A DNA stretch of 64,000 nt. Source: Paenibacillus_AR sp051594765 (GTDB lineage Bacteria > Bacillota > Bacilli > Paenibacillales > NBRC-103111). The stretch is taken from assembly GCF_051594765.1 (NCBI RefSeq), contig NZ_JBPPGJ010000004.1:1-64000 (forward strand). The letters are read 5' to 3'. Of this stretch, positions 41,418 through 49,669 are shown piece by piece. The translations under genes and the position numbers were made by a program. The first letter of the stretch is position 1. Each line of letters starts with the position of its first letter. The notes beneath the pieces were generated by a model. It made no database searches, was not told the DNA's origin, and was given only the letters and a program-made list of their open reading frames with translations.

Positions 41418-42146
41418 TTAGTCGTGGCAGCCGCAGTGGCCCGTGTAGCGCAGGAACAGAATATTATTCTCCAGATGAATATGGCGGAACATATCCGACT
41501 CCAGCTCCTCCAGCTTGGTGAAGGTCAGCTGGTAGGTGCGGCAGGCTCCCTCCGGCAGCGTATAGCCACCGGTTACTTCGCGCATCCTCTTCAGCAGATC
41601 GCCCGCGTGCTCATGCTCCCGCTCCAGCTCCTCCAGCTTGCTCTCCGCCTGATGGTAGAGCTCGTCCGTCGGGTTCTCCTCGTGGGCCAGGATCAACGGG
41701 AACAGCTCCTGCTCCTCCTTGACCATGTGCGTCTCCAGCTCCCGCTTGAACTCTTGGAAGTACCGGTAGAGGGGCTCCAGCGAATCCGCATGGTGCGGAC
41801 CATGGACCCGAAGAATTTTGGCGGTGAAGTCAGCCAACAGCGGCAGCTCCGAACGCAGATAATCGTGGTGCTTCGTAACGATCTCGGCGATGATGGCGCG
41901 GGACGGCGCAGCGCGCCAGTCCGTACCGTCGATGCGCTCTCCAGCGGCGGTCCAGGCCTCGTTCAGCTCCCCGAGAACGGTCTCCTTGTCCAAGCCCTGC
42001 TGGCGGATCACCGTGTTAAGCGCCCGGTTGCCGCCGCAGCAGAAGTCAATGGCATGCTTCTTGAATACATTGGCCGCTCCTGGGAATGCCGCCACCAGAG
42101 CTCCTACGGTTTCTTCGCCTGTATACATACGGTTCGTCATCTTCAT
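41418..42146 (-). CDS. ric: RIC/ScdA di-iron iron-sulfur-cluster repair protein
   Basis: The 242-residue protein has the N-terminal ScdA_N domain (VGALVAAFPGAANVFKKHAIDFCCGGN) and two hemerythrin-like segments with spaced histidines and glutamates (TKHHDYLRSELP, HMVKEEQELFPLI, EREHEHAGDLL, HIHLENNILF). RIC repairs clusters damaged by nitric oxide or oxidants, a logical companion to nitrate and nitrite reduction. The ATG at 42146 follows AAGGAGGA. Two Fnr-like boxes lie upstream. Confidence 0.94.
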   Translation of the reverse strand: MKMTNRMYTGEETVGALVAAFPGAANVFKKHAIDFCCGGNRALNTVIRQQGLDKETVLGELNEAWTAAGERIDGTDWRAAPSRAIIAEIVTKHHDYLRSELPLLADFTAKILRVHGPHHADSLEPLYRYFQEFKRELETHMVKEEQELFPLILAHEENPTDELYHQAESKLEELEREHEHAGDLLKRMREVTGGYTLPEGACRTYQLTFTKLEELESDMFRHIHLENNILFLRYTGHCGCHD

Positions 42147-42176
42147 ACTCCTCCTTATAGTGCTCGCCTTCGCGAG

Positions 42177-42192
42177 AGTGACAGATGTCACA
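42177..42192. promoter_or_regulatory. Fnr-like box proximal to ric
   Basis: On the minus strand the sequence TGTGACATCTGTCACT matches TGTGA-N6-TCACA with one mismatch and contains a perfect 14-bp palindrome GTGACA-GA-TGTCAC (plus strand). It lies about 30 bp upstream of the ric start codon. The site is close enough to affect initiation either by Fnr or by another Crp-family protein. Confidence 0.6.
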
Positions 42193-42206
42193 ATGACTTC
42201 GATACA

Positions 42207-42273
42207 CAAAAAATAACACATCCCTGATGCCCTCCTTGTGATATGCATCACGTTTGGGAGCGGGGATGTGTTA
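42207..42273 (-). terminator. Terminator of the nre operon with an Fnr-like palindrome in its loop
   Basis: Minus strand: arm AACACATCCCC-G-CTCCC, a central loop, arm GGAGGGCATCAGGGATGTGTT with a small internal loop, then ATTTTTTG. The loop holds TGTGATATGCATCACG (plus strand 42237-42252), itself a near-perfect Fnr box (TGTGA-N6-TCACA). One element can thus end the GAF gene transcript and at the same time act as an upstream site for ric. Confidence 0.65.
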
Positions 42274-42304
42274 TGGAGGATACCACATGCGTAACAGCTA
42301 TATG

Positions 42305-43198
42305 TTAAAACACCCAAGGCGCATTTACGGCCATAAGCCCAACGGGCAGATTGATCCTTACCCGGAAACGGCCTGGCTCGTTATACATCTCTACGTTGCC
42401 CTGCAGCTCACCGACTCGGCCGATCAGCCAGCCCAGCTCGTTCTCCGGCCCGCCCAGATTGCCGGGAGCTTCCGCCTCCAGCGTCATGCGGGAGCTGTCC
42501 TTGCGCTCCACGCTGATCCGAAGCTGCTCTCCTCCGCGGACAAGCGTATCCCGGAGCCGGTCCAGCCATTCCGTCATCTCCTGCTGCAGCTCCGCCGGAA
42601 TCCGGGTGATGCGCTGGTCCAGAATCTCCGCCCCGGAGAAGACTGCCGGCTGGCTTACGTGCCGGTGCAGGTACTTCATGAGCGGCGAAGCATCCGGCGC
42701 CGGCTTCTCCCGGCGGATCTCGGCAGGATCGTAGGAGGCCGCGTACAGCTTCCCGATGCTTCGGGCCGCCTGATCGACCGTATCCCGGTCCGACTTGCTG
42801 AAGATCCTGCCTTTGCGGTCTGCCGCCATCAAGGTGCCGAATACGGTGCCTCCGTCCCCGACGGGAGCGGCATAGCAGGAGATCAGCTTCTCGATGATCA
42901 TGATCGGATACTCCAGCGGATCGGAGGCCACGTCCTCCGGAAAATCATGGACGGCAAGCGGCCGGCCCGTCAGAAGCACGTCACCGGCTATTCCCTTGCC
43001 CATCCGGATGGCGATGGCCTTATACCGTTCGCTAAGCGCGCCGAAGGCCACCCGCCAGCGGATCTCCTCCTGCTCGCGGTCATACAGGGCCAACGCCACG
43101 TAATCCGCATCCAGTTTGTCCTTCAATAGGCTGAGCGCCGTCCTGACGGTCGCCTGCGGCTCCGCATCAGGACCCTTGCCCGGTATCTGTAGGCTCAT
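42305..43198 (-). CDS. GAF-domain nitrate-sensor-like protein (NreA-type)
   Basis: The 297-residue protein has an N-terminal GAF domain (about 20-160: DADYVALALYDREQEEIRW, GKGIAGDVLLTGRPL, VFGTLMAADRKGRIFS) and a C-terminal region of about 130 residues (ISVERKDSSRMTLEAEAPG, GRVGELQGNVEMY) that looks like a degenerate kinase-type module without ATP motifs. Staphylococcal NreA is a lone GAF nitrate sensor that inhibits NreB; this longer protein next to nreC and nreB is the likely counterpart. The ATG at 43198 follows AGGAGGATG. Confidence 0.75.
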   Translation of the reverse strand: MSLQIPGKGPDAEPQATVRTALSLLKDKLDADYVALALYDREQEEIRWRVAFGALSERYKAIAIRMGKGIAGDVLLTGRPLAVHDFPEDVASDPLEYPIMIIEKLISCYAAPVGDGGTVFGTLMAADRKGRIFSKSDRDTVDQAARSIGKLYAASYDPAEIRREKPAPDASPLMKYLHRHVSQPAVFSGAEILDQRITRIPAELQQEMTEWLDRLRDTLVRGGEQLRISVERKDSSRMTLEAEAPGNLGGPENELGWLIGRVGELQGNVEMYNEPGRFRVRINLPVGLMAVNAPWVF

Positions 43199-43274
43199 CC
43201 CCGCCATCCTCCTCTTCCATTCTGCTCCCATTGTATCGTCCGCCGGCAGCCCGCGCCACCCGGCAGAACCCTCG

Positions 43275-43299
43275 TATGGGGAAAGGCATTTCCCCTATA
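43275..43299 (-). promoter_or_regulatory. GGGGAAA-N4-TTTCCCC palindrome upstream of the GAF gene
   Basis: A 7-bp perfect inverted repeat (43278-43295) is extended by TAT and ATA flanks, located in the 124-bp gap between nreC and the GAF gene. The same GGGGAAA half site occurs as a wider dyad at the nitrate operon head (41308-41343), so both may be targets of one regulator, most simply the NreC-like protein. Confidence 0.5.
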
Positions 43300-43322
43300 G
43301 ACGGCGGGAGCGGCCCCCGGCC

Positions 43323-43988
43323 CTAATCCTCGAAATCCAGCAGTCCCCTCTTGATCGCAAACCGCATGAGATCCCGGCGGGTCGACAGCCCGAGCTTATC
43401 CATGATATGAGCCTTGTGGTTCTCCACCGTCTTGGAGCTGATGGCCAGCATGTCGGCCATCTCCTTGTTCGTGTATCCCTTGGCGGTCAGCCCCAATATC
43501 TCCTTCTCCCGCTCGGAGAGCAGCTCGTAGCTGTCCGCAGGCTCCTTCTCCCCCGGCGTCGTGCTCTGCAGATAGCCCTGGATCACCTTCTTGGCCGCAG
43601 CCGGATGCAGGTAAGCCTGCCCCTGGTGAACCTGCCGGATCGCCTTCAGAAGCTCCGCACCCGGGGAGGACTTCAGAATGTATCCGCTGGCTCCGGCCTT
43701 GAGCGCCCGGAACAGATATTGATCATCATCGTGCATGGTCAGGATCAGCACCTTGGCCTCCGGCAGCGTCCCCATCAGCTCCGCGGTGGTATGGAGACCA
43801 TCCCGCCCTCCCGGCATGGAGAGGTCCATCAGCACCACATCCGGCTTCAGCTCCAGCGCCTTGGCCACCGCCTCCAGTCCGTCCGCCGCCTCTCCCGCCA
43901 CCAGCATATCCGGCTGGGCGTCGATCAGGAGCTGCAGCCCGCTGCGGACCACCGCATGGTCGTCCACCAACAGAATCCGTATCTTCAC
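43323..43988 (-). CDS. nreC: NreC-like response regulator (NarL family)
   Basis: The 221-residue protein has a receiver domain with Asp55 in LMDLSMPG, a Lys in YILKSSPG, and a LuxR-type helix-turn-helix (LSEREKEILGLTAKGYTNKEMADMLAI, about 155-185). The start overlaps the kinase stop by ATGA. It is the output partner of the NreB-like oxygen-sensor kinase and the natural activator of the nitrate operon 2 kb downstream. Confidence 0.93.
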   Translation of the reverse strand: MKIRILLVDDHAVVRSGLQLLIDAQPDMLVAGEAADGLEAVAKALELKPDVVLMDLSMPGGRDGLHTTAELMGTLPEAKVLILTMHDDDQYLFRALKAGASGYILKSSPGAELLKAIRQVHQGQAYLHPAAAKKVIQGYLQSTTPGEKEPADSYELLSEREKEILGLTAKGYTNKEMADMLAISSKTVENHKAHIMDKLGLSTRRDLMRFAIKRGLLDFED

Positions 43989-45112
43989 GCTTCTTCCCCT
44001 CCTTCCGGCAGCGGCAGCACAACGGTTGCCACCGTTCCTGCCCCTGGCTCCGATTCCAAGCGGAAGACGCCGTTCAGCGCCTCCGCCCTTTCTTCCATGC
44101 TGTAGAGGCCGACGCCCCGCTTTTCCGTAAGCGACGGCAGGGCGAAGCCAACGCCGTAATCCCGGACGGTCAGCACCGCCTCACCGTTCCCCTGCTTCAG
44201 CGCAACGTCGATTCGCCCCGTCTGGGCATACTTGGCCGCATTCGTCAGCGCCTCCTGGGCGATCCGGTACAGCGCCGTCTCATAGGCTGCGGGGAGCCGG
44301 CGCTTGTCGCCTTCATAGGTGAAATTGACCTGGATGCCGAACTTCTCCCCGAAGGATTGGATATGGTGGCGAAGTGCCGCCAAGAGCCCCATATCGTCCA
44401 GAACGGAAGGCCGGAGCTCGGCCGATAGGTGCCGGATATCCTCGATCGTTTGGCGCAGAGACGTCTGCAGCTTCTCAATCCGCCCGTACGCAGGATGCTC
44501 CTCGCCCTCCTCCAGGGAGGAGGTCAGGACGTCCAGTTGGATCAGCGCCCCATAGAGCGATTGCCCGATCCCGTCATGCAGCTCCCGGCTCAGGCGCTTG
44601 CGTTCCCGCTCCTGGGCCAGCAGAATGCTGTGCGTCATCATCTTCGAGATCCGCTCCCGCTCATCGCGGCGTTCCCGGTCCAGCTCTCCCAGCCGGAAAA
44701 TATACCGGAGCCCCCCGTCCGGCTCCTGGTAGGAGGACACCGTCAAGGAGACGCTCCGCATGCCTCCTTCCGGCGTTCGAATGGCAATCTCCCGGGACTG
44801 GCCGTCGCTAGGGAGCAGGAAGCAGGCATCATAGTCGCAGCGCTTCCCCATTCCCGACTCGTCGGTGCAGACCGTACAGAAGTGAAACCGCCCCGATTCC
44901 GCCCTGCGGCCCATCATCCGTTTCGCGGCCGGGTTCGATTCCAGGATGTTCAGATCCGCATCGAGGATCAGCATCCCGTCCTGAATGTGCTCGAATACGG
45001 CGGCCAGCCGGTCCTGGCCGGACTTCAGCTTGCGGGCTTGAACATAGAGGAGAAGCCCGAATCCGGCGGCAGCACCCGCCAGAACAAGCCCGACGATCCA
45101 TATGGCGGCCAA
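43985..45112 (-). CDS. nreB: NreB-like sensor histidine kinase with 4-Cys PAS
   Basis: The 375-residue kinase has one N-terminal membrane span and a PAS domain containing four cysteines (79, 82, 92, 97; C-x2-C-x9-C-x4-C). The HisKA_3 phospho-acceptor is His179 in RELHDGIGQSLYG, and the HATPase has ALTNAAKYA, DYGVGF and GLYSMEERA. NreB senses oxygen through a PAS [4Fe-4S] cluster held by four cysteines; the spacing here is not the staphylococcal one, and a membrane span is present. The start is TTG at 45112 with AAGGGGG upstream; no ATG fits. The cluster role is inferred. Confidence 0.87.
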   Translation of the reverse strand: MAAIWIVGLVLAGAAAGFGLLLYVQARKLKSGQDRLAAVFEHIQDGMLILDADLNILESNPAAKRMMGRRAESGRFHFCTVCTDESGMGKRCDYDACFLLPSDGQSREIAIRTPEGGMRSVSLTVSSYQEPDGGLRYIFRLGELDRERRDERERISKMMTHSILLAQERERKRLSRELHDGIGQSLYGALIQLDVLTSSLEEGEEHPAYGRIEKLQTSLRQTIEDIRHLSAELRPSVLDDMGLLAALRHHIQSFGEKFGIQVNFTYEGDKRRLPAAYETALYRIAQEALTNAAKYAQTGRIDVALKQGNGEAVLTVRDYGVGFALPSLTEKRGVGLYSMEERAEALNGVFRLESEPGAGTVATVVLPLPEGGEEA

Positions 45113-45187
45113 TCGGAGTCCCCCTTTTTCATCCTATGATATCTATCTTAGCATAACCTCCAGCCCGCGGCGCGACCCGTTTCTTCG

Positions 45188-45233
45188 ACAAAGGCCGGAC
45201 GGCGCCTGCGTTCCCGCAAGCCCGTCCGGCCCT
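45188..45233 (-). terminator. Terminator of the MORN-protein gene
   Basis: Minus strand: an 11- to 12-bp GGCCGGACGG / CCGTCCGGCC stem with a long loop and a short TTTGT tail, 25 bp after the stop codon. The T-run is weak. Confidence 0.65.
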
Positions 45234-45257
45234 TAAGCTGCTCCTCCGACGCCGGAG

Positions 45258-47372
45258 CTAATTGGAGACGACCTTCTCGCCGTCCTTGAAGAGCCCCCGG
45301 TATTGGACTGTGATTCCGTCGGTGGCATACAAGATGCCGTACCCGTCGCGCAGGCCGTACTTGAACTCCCCTTCATATTCCTTCGAGCCGTTGTTCCAAT
45401 AGCTGACGCCCGAACCGTGCTTGCGGTCGTTCTCGAACTCCCCGGCATATTCCAGCGTGCCGTTATGATACAGCTTGCCGGTTCCGTTCTTCCGGTTGTT
45501 CTTGAACTGGCCCTCATACTTATACTCGGGACCGGCCAGCACGCCGGCGCCTTCCCGCATGTTGGCCTTGAAGCTCCCCTTGTAGGTCCCTCCATCAGCC
45601 GTATATTCGGTCCCCTGTCCCTCTCGAAGTCCGTTCACCAGATCACCGCTGTAGACCAGCGCCGCGAACGACTGGGAGGGGAACGTACCTGTGGGGGCTG
45701 CGCCCGTCCCGGCATCCGTAATCCAGGTCTGGGTCCCGGTACCGGTCAAGCCCGTGCTGTCGGCGGACGGATAGACCTTGTATACGTTGCCGCTGCGGGC
45801 CAATTGATCCATCACGTACTCGACCTCGGTCATCTTGTAGGAGGTCTTGCTGTCCTGGGCCGTGCTTCCCGTATCCGGAACGAAGCTCCAGCCGCTTCCG
45901 TGCTTCTTGTCGCTCTTCCAGGAGCCGGTATATTCGAGCCGATAATCCTTATACGAAGAACCGGTGCCCTCCCGCTTGCCGTCTGAGACCTGACCCTTGT
46001 AGACGATCTTGCCGGAGGTGTCGTACAGCTGCCCGGTGCCCGACATTTTCCCGTACTTGAATTCCCCTTTGTAGAACGGGGCCCAGTCGCTCAGAACTCC
46101 GGCTTGGCTCAACACGGTGCCGGTCACGATTCCCAGCTCCCCTTGGCCGCTGGGTTCTCCCTTGTCGGAGAATTCGCCGCTGTAAACCCACGTCTTACCG
46201 CCTGAGCCGATCCGCAAGCCCCTATCATATTCCGCTTCCGTCATGTAGACCGCTTCGATTTCCTTGACGCTGGTTACGCTGGTGCCGTCCAGGCCGTAGG
46301 ACTTGATCTTCCCGTACCGGTACACCGTTCCGCTGCCGTGCCGGACATCCTTATACCAGAAGCCGGAGTAATCCACTTTCCCGTCGGTTCCGTAGGATTT
46401 GCCCTCGCCGGCTCGGACGCCGGCGGCCCAGTTCCCTTCGTAGACCATCTTGCCGGAATCGTCAAAGGCTACGCCGTAGCCCTCCCGCAGCCCCCGGACG
46501 ATACCGCCTTCGTAGACGGTCTTGCCTGTGGCGTTGTACTGCTTGCCGCTGCCATCCATCCGGCCCGACTTCCAGTTCCCGTCGTAGATGACCTTACTTC
46601 CGGAGATCAGCCGGCCGCTTCCCTGGGGAAGGCCCGACCGGAACTCTCCTTCGTACCGGACGCCGGCCGTATCGTAGCGGATCCCCCAGCCCTCGGGACG
46701 GTTCGCCTTCAAGCCGCCTTCATAGACGAGTCTGCCCTTGTCATATACCTTGCCCGCACCGTTCAGCCCGCCGTCCTTCCAGCCGCCCGTGTAGATCAGC
46801 TCGTCCTTCAGGTACAGAGAAACTTGGGCCTGTCCGCCCATGAGGGAGCGCTCGCCCTCCAGCCGGTAAGCCTCCGGCCCGGCCGCAAGCGCGGCGTCGA
46901 TCCGCTGCCAGACGGTGGACTTCACATAATAGTTCGCCCGCAGAATATCCGTTTCGGTGATGAAGCCTAAGAGCTCCAAGACGGATTCCGAGGGGAAATA
47001 GGCGCTTCCTTCGACCATCCGGACGGGATAATCCAGATGGATTGGACCTCCATCCAGCAAGGCGATGCTGCTATCCGGGGTCAGTTCCAGATGCCTTCCC
47101 GCTTGGTCGGCCAGGATCACCCCGCGTGACTCGTCGTATCTGATCCCGAAGCCCAGCCGGGTCAGGAGAGCCCGTACGGGCATGTAATAGATGCCATCCT
47201 CCACAAAAGCAGGCTGCTCCAGCCTCTCCACGTTTCCGTCCACCACAACCCGCGCCTCGCGGGCCGCAGATTGGCCGGCAGCCCCATAGGGCGCAGCCAG
47301 CAGGACGGAAGCAGGAAGCGCGAGCAGCGCTGCGCGTCTCAGCCATGTGATTGCGGCCGGATTCTTACTCAT
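45258..47372 (-). CDS. Secreted MORN-repeat protein with copper-amine-oxidase-N-like domain
   Basis: The 704-residue protein has a signal peptide (about 1-35), a domain resembling the copper amine oxidase N-terminal stalk (about 40-140: YYMPVRALLTRLGFGIRYDE, YFPSESVLELLGF), then more than 15 MORN-type repeats of about 23 residues (Y-x-G-x-W/F-K-x-G-x-x-x-G-x-G-x). They fill the rest of the protein, with one non-repeat insertion at about 490-560. The MORN block probably forms an extended beta-structure at the cell surface. The ATG at 47372 follows GGAGG. Function unknown. Confidence 0.85.
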   Translation of the reverse strand: MSKNPAAITWLRRAALLALPASVLLAAPYGAAGQSAAREARVVVDGNVERLEQPAFVEDGIYYMPVRALLTRLGFGIRYDESRGVILADQAGRHLELTPDSSIALLDGGPIHLDYPVRMVEGSAYFPSESVLELLGFITETDILRANYYVKSTVWQRIDAALAAGPEAYRLEGERSLMGGQAQVSLYLKDELIYTGGWKDGGLNGAGKVYDKGRLVYEGGLKANRPEGWGIRYDTAGVRYEGEFRSGLPQGSGRLISGSKVIYDGNWKSGRMDGSGKQYNATGKTVYEGGIVRGLREGYGVAFDDSGKMVYEGNWAAGVRAGEGKSYGTDGKVDYSGFWYKDVRHGSGTVYRYGKIKSYGLDGTSVTSVKEIEAVYMTEAEYDRGLRIGSGGKTWVYSGEFSDKGEPSGQGELGIVTGTVLSQAGVLSDWAPFYKGEFKYGKMSGTGQLYDTSGKIVYKGQVSDGKREGTGSSYKDYRLEYTGSWKSDKKHGSGWSFVPDTGSTAQDSKTSYKMTEVEYVMDQLARSGNVYKVYPSADSTGLTGTGTQTWITDAGTGAAPTGTFPSQSFAALVYSGDLVNGLREGQGTEYTADGGTYKGSFKANMREGAGVLAGPEYKYEGQFKNNRKNGTGKLYHNGTLEYAGEFENDRKHGSGVSYWNNGSKEYEGEFKYGLRDGYGILYATDGITVQYRGLFKDGEKVVSN

Positions 47373-47471
47373 AGCGTCCAATCCTCCGTTCCAACGGTCC
47401 AATGCGGAACCAATGCCGCCCGATTGTTCGACATTTTTCCAATACCGCTATTATAGCAGGATTCGGCTGGG

Positions 47472-48626
47472 CTAAGAGGTTTTTTTCTCCGCTTTGGGCA
47501 GAAGCTCCGGCTCCGGCTTGGTCTTCCCGTTATCCGCCAGCCGCATCCATGTCTCTCCCCCGTCCGTCGTCAGATAGACGTCCTGATCGTAGGTGGTGAT
47601 GATGCGTTCCTTCGGATTCGAGGGATGGTGGCCGGTATACGCCACGGCATCCTCCTTCAGCTCCGGAAGGGGAACCTCCTGAAGCTTGCGGGTGGTGGGG
47701 TCCAGCTGCAGGAGGGATGGCTTCTCTTTGAAGCCGCCGACGGTCAGCTGTCCGTCCCGGTCGAAGCCCAGAGCGGAGATCCCCGTATCCTTCAACAGCT
47801 TCTCGAAGCTCTTGCCCTGATCCTTCGATAGGAACAAGCCGTCCCGGCTGCCCACGGCAATGATATCGCCATTCTCCGGATGGACGGCAAGAGCCGTCGG
47901 TTCGCCGGCGAACCCTGTCATCGGACAGAGGGTCCATGACTTGCCGTCATCCTTCGTCACATACAGGCCGGGCTGCTTCAGCGTCTCATTGGGGGCCGGA
48001 TTATAAGCATAGATTACCGGATTGCGGTATGAAACCCCAAGCAGATGGAAGTCCACCTGTCCGTGCAGGGCTAAGATCTGGATCGATTTTCCTTCGTCCG
48101 TGCTCTTCACGAGACCCAGCGGATTCTGGAGCTTCGAGCCGGACACCGGGTGGCCGCTGCTATAGAAGCCGCCGTCATAAGGCGCGAAACCCATGTAATC
48201 GTGCCGTTCTCCGTCACCGGATGTCCATTCTCCGTCCGAATAATATTTGATTCCGTCGTGGGTAGCCAGCATGATCCGGCTTCCGCTTCCGTCATAGGTC
48301 AGCCCATGGATATGGATGAGATTCATCGGAGCGCTTCCGTGGTCCTCCTGCCACATGCCCGAGGAGACAAAAGCGCCCATCAGAACGGCTCCCGTTCCGG
48401 CCAATAAGGACAAGCCCTTCAGCCAGCGCCCTTCCGGCCGGTGGCGGCGGATCCAATACACCGCCGTCAGGATGACCGTCACCGCGCATAGAACGGCTAC
48501 GACCCATATGTACCAAGCGATTCCGGCAGACGCGGCCGTAGAGTCCTCCCCGTTGGCATAAGCGGTGCCTCCTCCCGCGAGAGCTGCGGCTGCAGCCGGG
48601 GCGGCTGCGCGGTAAATTCCTTTCAC
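47472..48626 (-). CDS. F510_1955-type membrane-anchored beta-propeller protein
   Basis: The 384-residue protein has an N-terminal hydrophobic segment, two more membrane helices at about 35-55 and 72-92, and a beta-propeller of BNR/sialidase-like repeats (KSTDEGKSIQIL, VTKDDGKSWTL, LSKDQGKSFEKL, LTTDGGETWMRL). The pattern matches the Firmicute F510_1955 glycosylhydrolase-like family, whose activity is unproved. The start is GTG at 48626 with GGAGG 8 bases upstream. Ends in a Lys-rich tail. Upstream neighbour is divergent. Confidence 0.82.
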   Translation of the reverse strand: MKGIYRAAAPAAAAALAGGGTAYANGEDSTAASAGIAWYIWVVAVLCAVTVILTAVYWIRRHRPEGRWLKGLSLLAGTGAVLMGAFVSSGMWQEDHGSAPMNLIHIHGLTYDGSGSRIMLATHDGIKYYSDGEWTSGDGERHDYMGFAPYDGGFYSSGHPVSGSKLQNPLGLVKSTDEGKSIQILALHGQVDFHLLGVSYRNPVIYAYNPAPNETLKQPGLYVTKDDGKSWTLCPMTGFAGEPTALAVHPENGDIIAVGSRDGLFLSKDQGKSFEKLLKDTGISALGFDRDGQLTVGGFKEKPSLLQLDPTTRKLQEVPLPELKEDAVAYTGHHPSNPKERIITTYDQDVYLTTDGGETWMRLADNGKTKPEPELLPKAEKKTS

Positions 48627-48809
48627 TGTTGCATCCTCCGTCCTTATGTAAGATCTATGGGACATTATAGCACGGAGCCTTGCCCTTGCATAAGGTAGAG
48701 AAACCCGAGGATCTACGACTGCCGGAGCGCTCATATGCCAGGCGTTCGGCAAGAAGTCTAGCAGCGTCCTCGATTATTCTGAGACTTGATGCAAAGGGGG
48801 CCCTTCACC

Positions 48810-49535
48810 ATGGGACGGGAAAGATGCCTTCTCATGTCCGTATTCGCCTATCAGGCGATTCAGCAATACCGGTCCGGCGCCATCCGGCTGCCGGCCGGGT
48901 ACCGCCCGGTGGCCCTGTTGGACGGCCCCGGCGCCCCCCGTCTGGGCTTCGCCGCGGAATCCGCCGCCCGGTACGTCCTGGCCTTCCGGGGAACCGAGGA
49001 CTGGGAGGATCTGCGGCGGGACGCCAGCTTTGCCCAGACCGCTTATCCCTATGTCAACGGTGCGGGCTTCACCCACAGGGGGTTCACGGAGCTGTATGCA
49101 TCCGTCCGCGAACAGGTGCAGCAGCTGATCCGGCGTATTCCTGCGGGCAAGCCGCTCTACGTGACGGGCCACAGTCTGGGTGGCGCTATAGCGGCCCTGT
49201 GCGCCCTGGATGCCGCCACTTCCCGGCGGATTCCCGTATATCTCTATACCTTCGGCTCGCCCAAGCCCGGCAATGCGGACTTTGCCTCCGCCTTGGATGC
49301 CAGGGTCAAGAGCCATCTCCGCATCTTCAATCCGAAGGACCTTGTAACGGTACTGCCCCCCGCCCTCCTGCTGTTCTACCGGTACGAGCACGGAGGGCGT
49401 CCCGTGCCCCTCCCCTTTAATCGGCCGAATCCCTTTTCCAACCACAGCATGGCGGCCTATGCCCAGGCCTTGTGCAGCGGCAGCTCCGCGTCCTGCCGGA
49501 AGCTCTGCCGCCGGGTGCCCGGTCTGTGCCCTTGA
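48810..49535 (+). CDS. Class 3 lipase-family hydrolase
   Basis: The 241-residue alpha/beta-hydrolase has the nucleophile elbow TGHSLGGA, an oxyanion segment LAFRGTEDWEDLRRD, the acid Asp in FNPKDLV and the His in FSNHSMAAY. The C-terminus has several cysteines. The ATG at 48810 is chosen for GGGGG 9 bases upstream; ATG 48789 is less well placed. There is no obvious signal peptide, so a cytoplasmic esterase is possible. It is the first plus-strand gene in the window. Confidence 0.87.
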   Translation: MGRERCLLMSVFAYQAIQQYRSGAIRLPAGYRPVALLDGPGAPRLGFAAESAARYVLAFRGTEDWEDLRRDASFAQTAYPYVNGAGFTHRGFTELYASVREQVQQLIRRIPAGKPLYVTGHSLGGAIAALCALDAATSRRIPVYLYTFGSPKPGNADFASALDARVKSHLRIFNPKDLVTVLPPALLLFYRYEHGGRPVPLPFNRPNPFSNHSMAAYAQALCSGSSASCRKLCRRVPGLCP

Positions 49536-49669
49536 CGGCCCTCGCCGACCTTGTCCGGGGAGACCGCATAGGCATATCCGATGGATGCCATCTGCTTTTA
49601 TCGTTACCCTTGATGCTACCTTCTATGGTACGATATTCCATACCAAAAAGCGAAAGGGTGGAAGAAACG

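Noticed and set aside
42213..42273. Insertion-sequence inverted repeats
   Set aside because: The palindrome lies directly after a stop codon and before a T-run, fitting a terminator; no transposase is nearby.
42305..43198. Active histidine kinase
   Set aside because: The C-terminal half lacks a phospho-acceptor histidine motif and the N and G boxes, so only a sensor or inhibitor role is supported.
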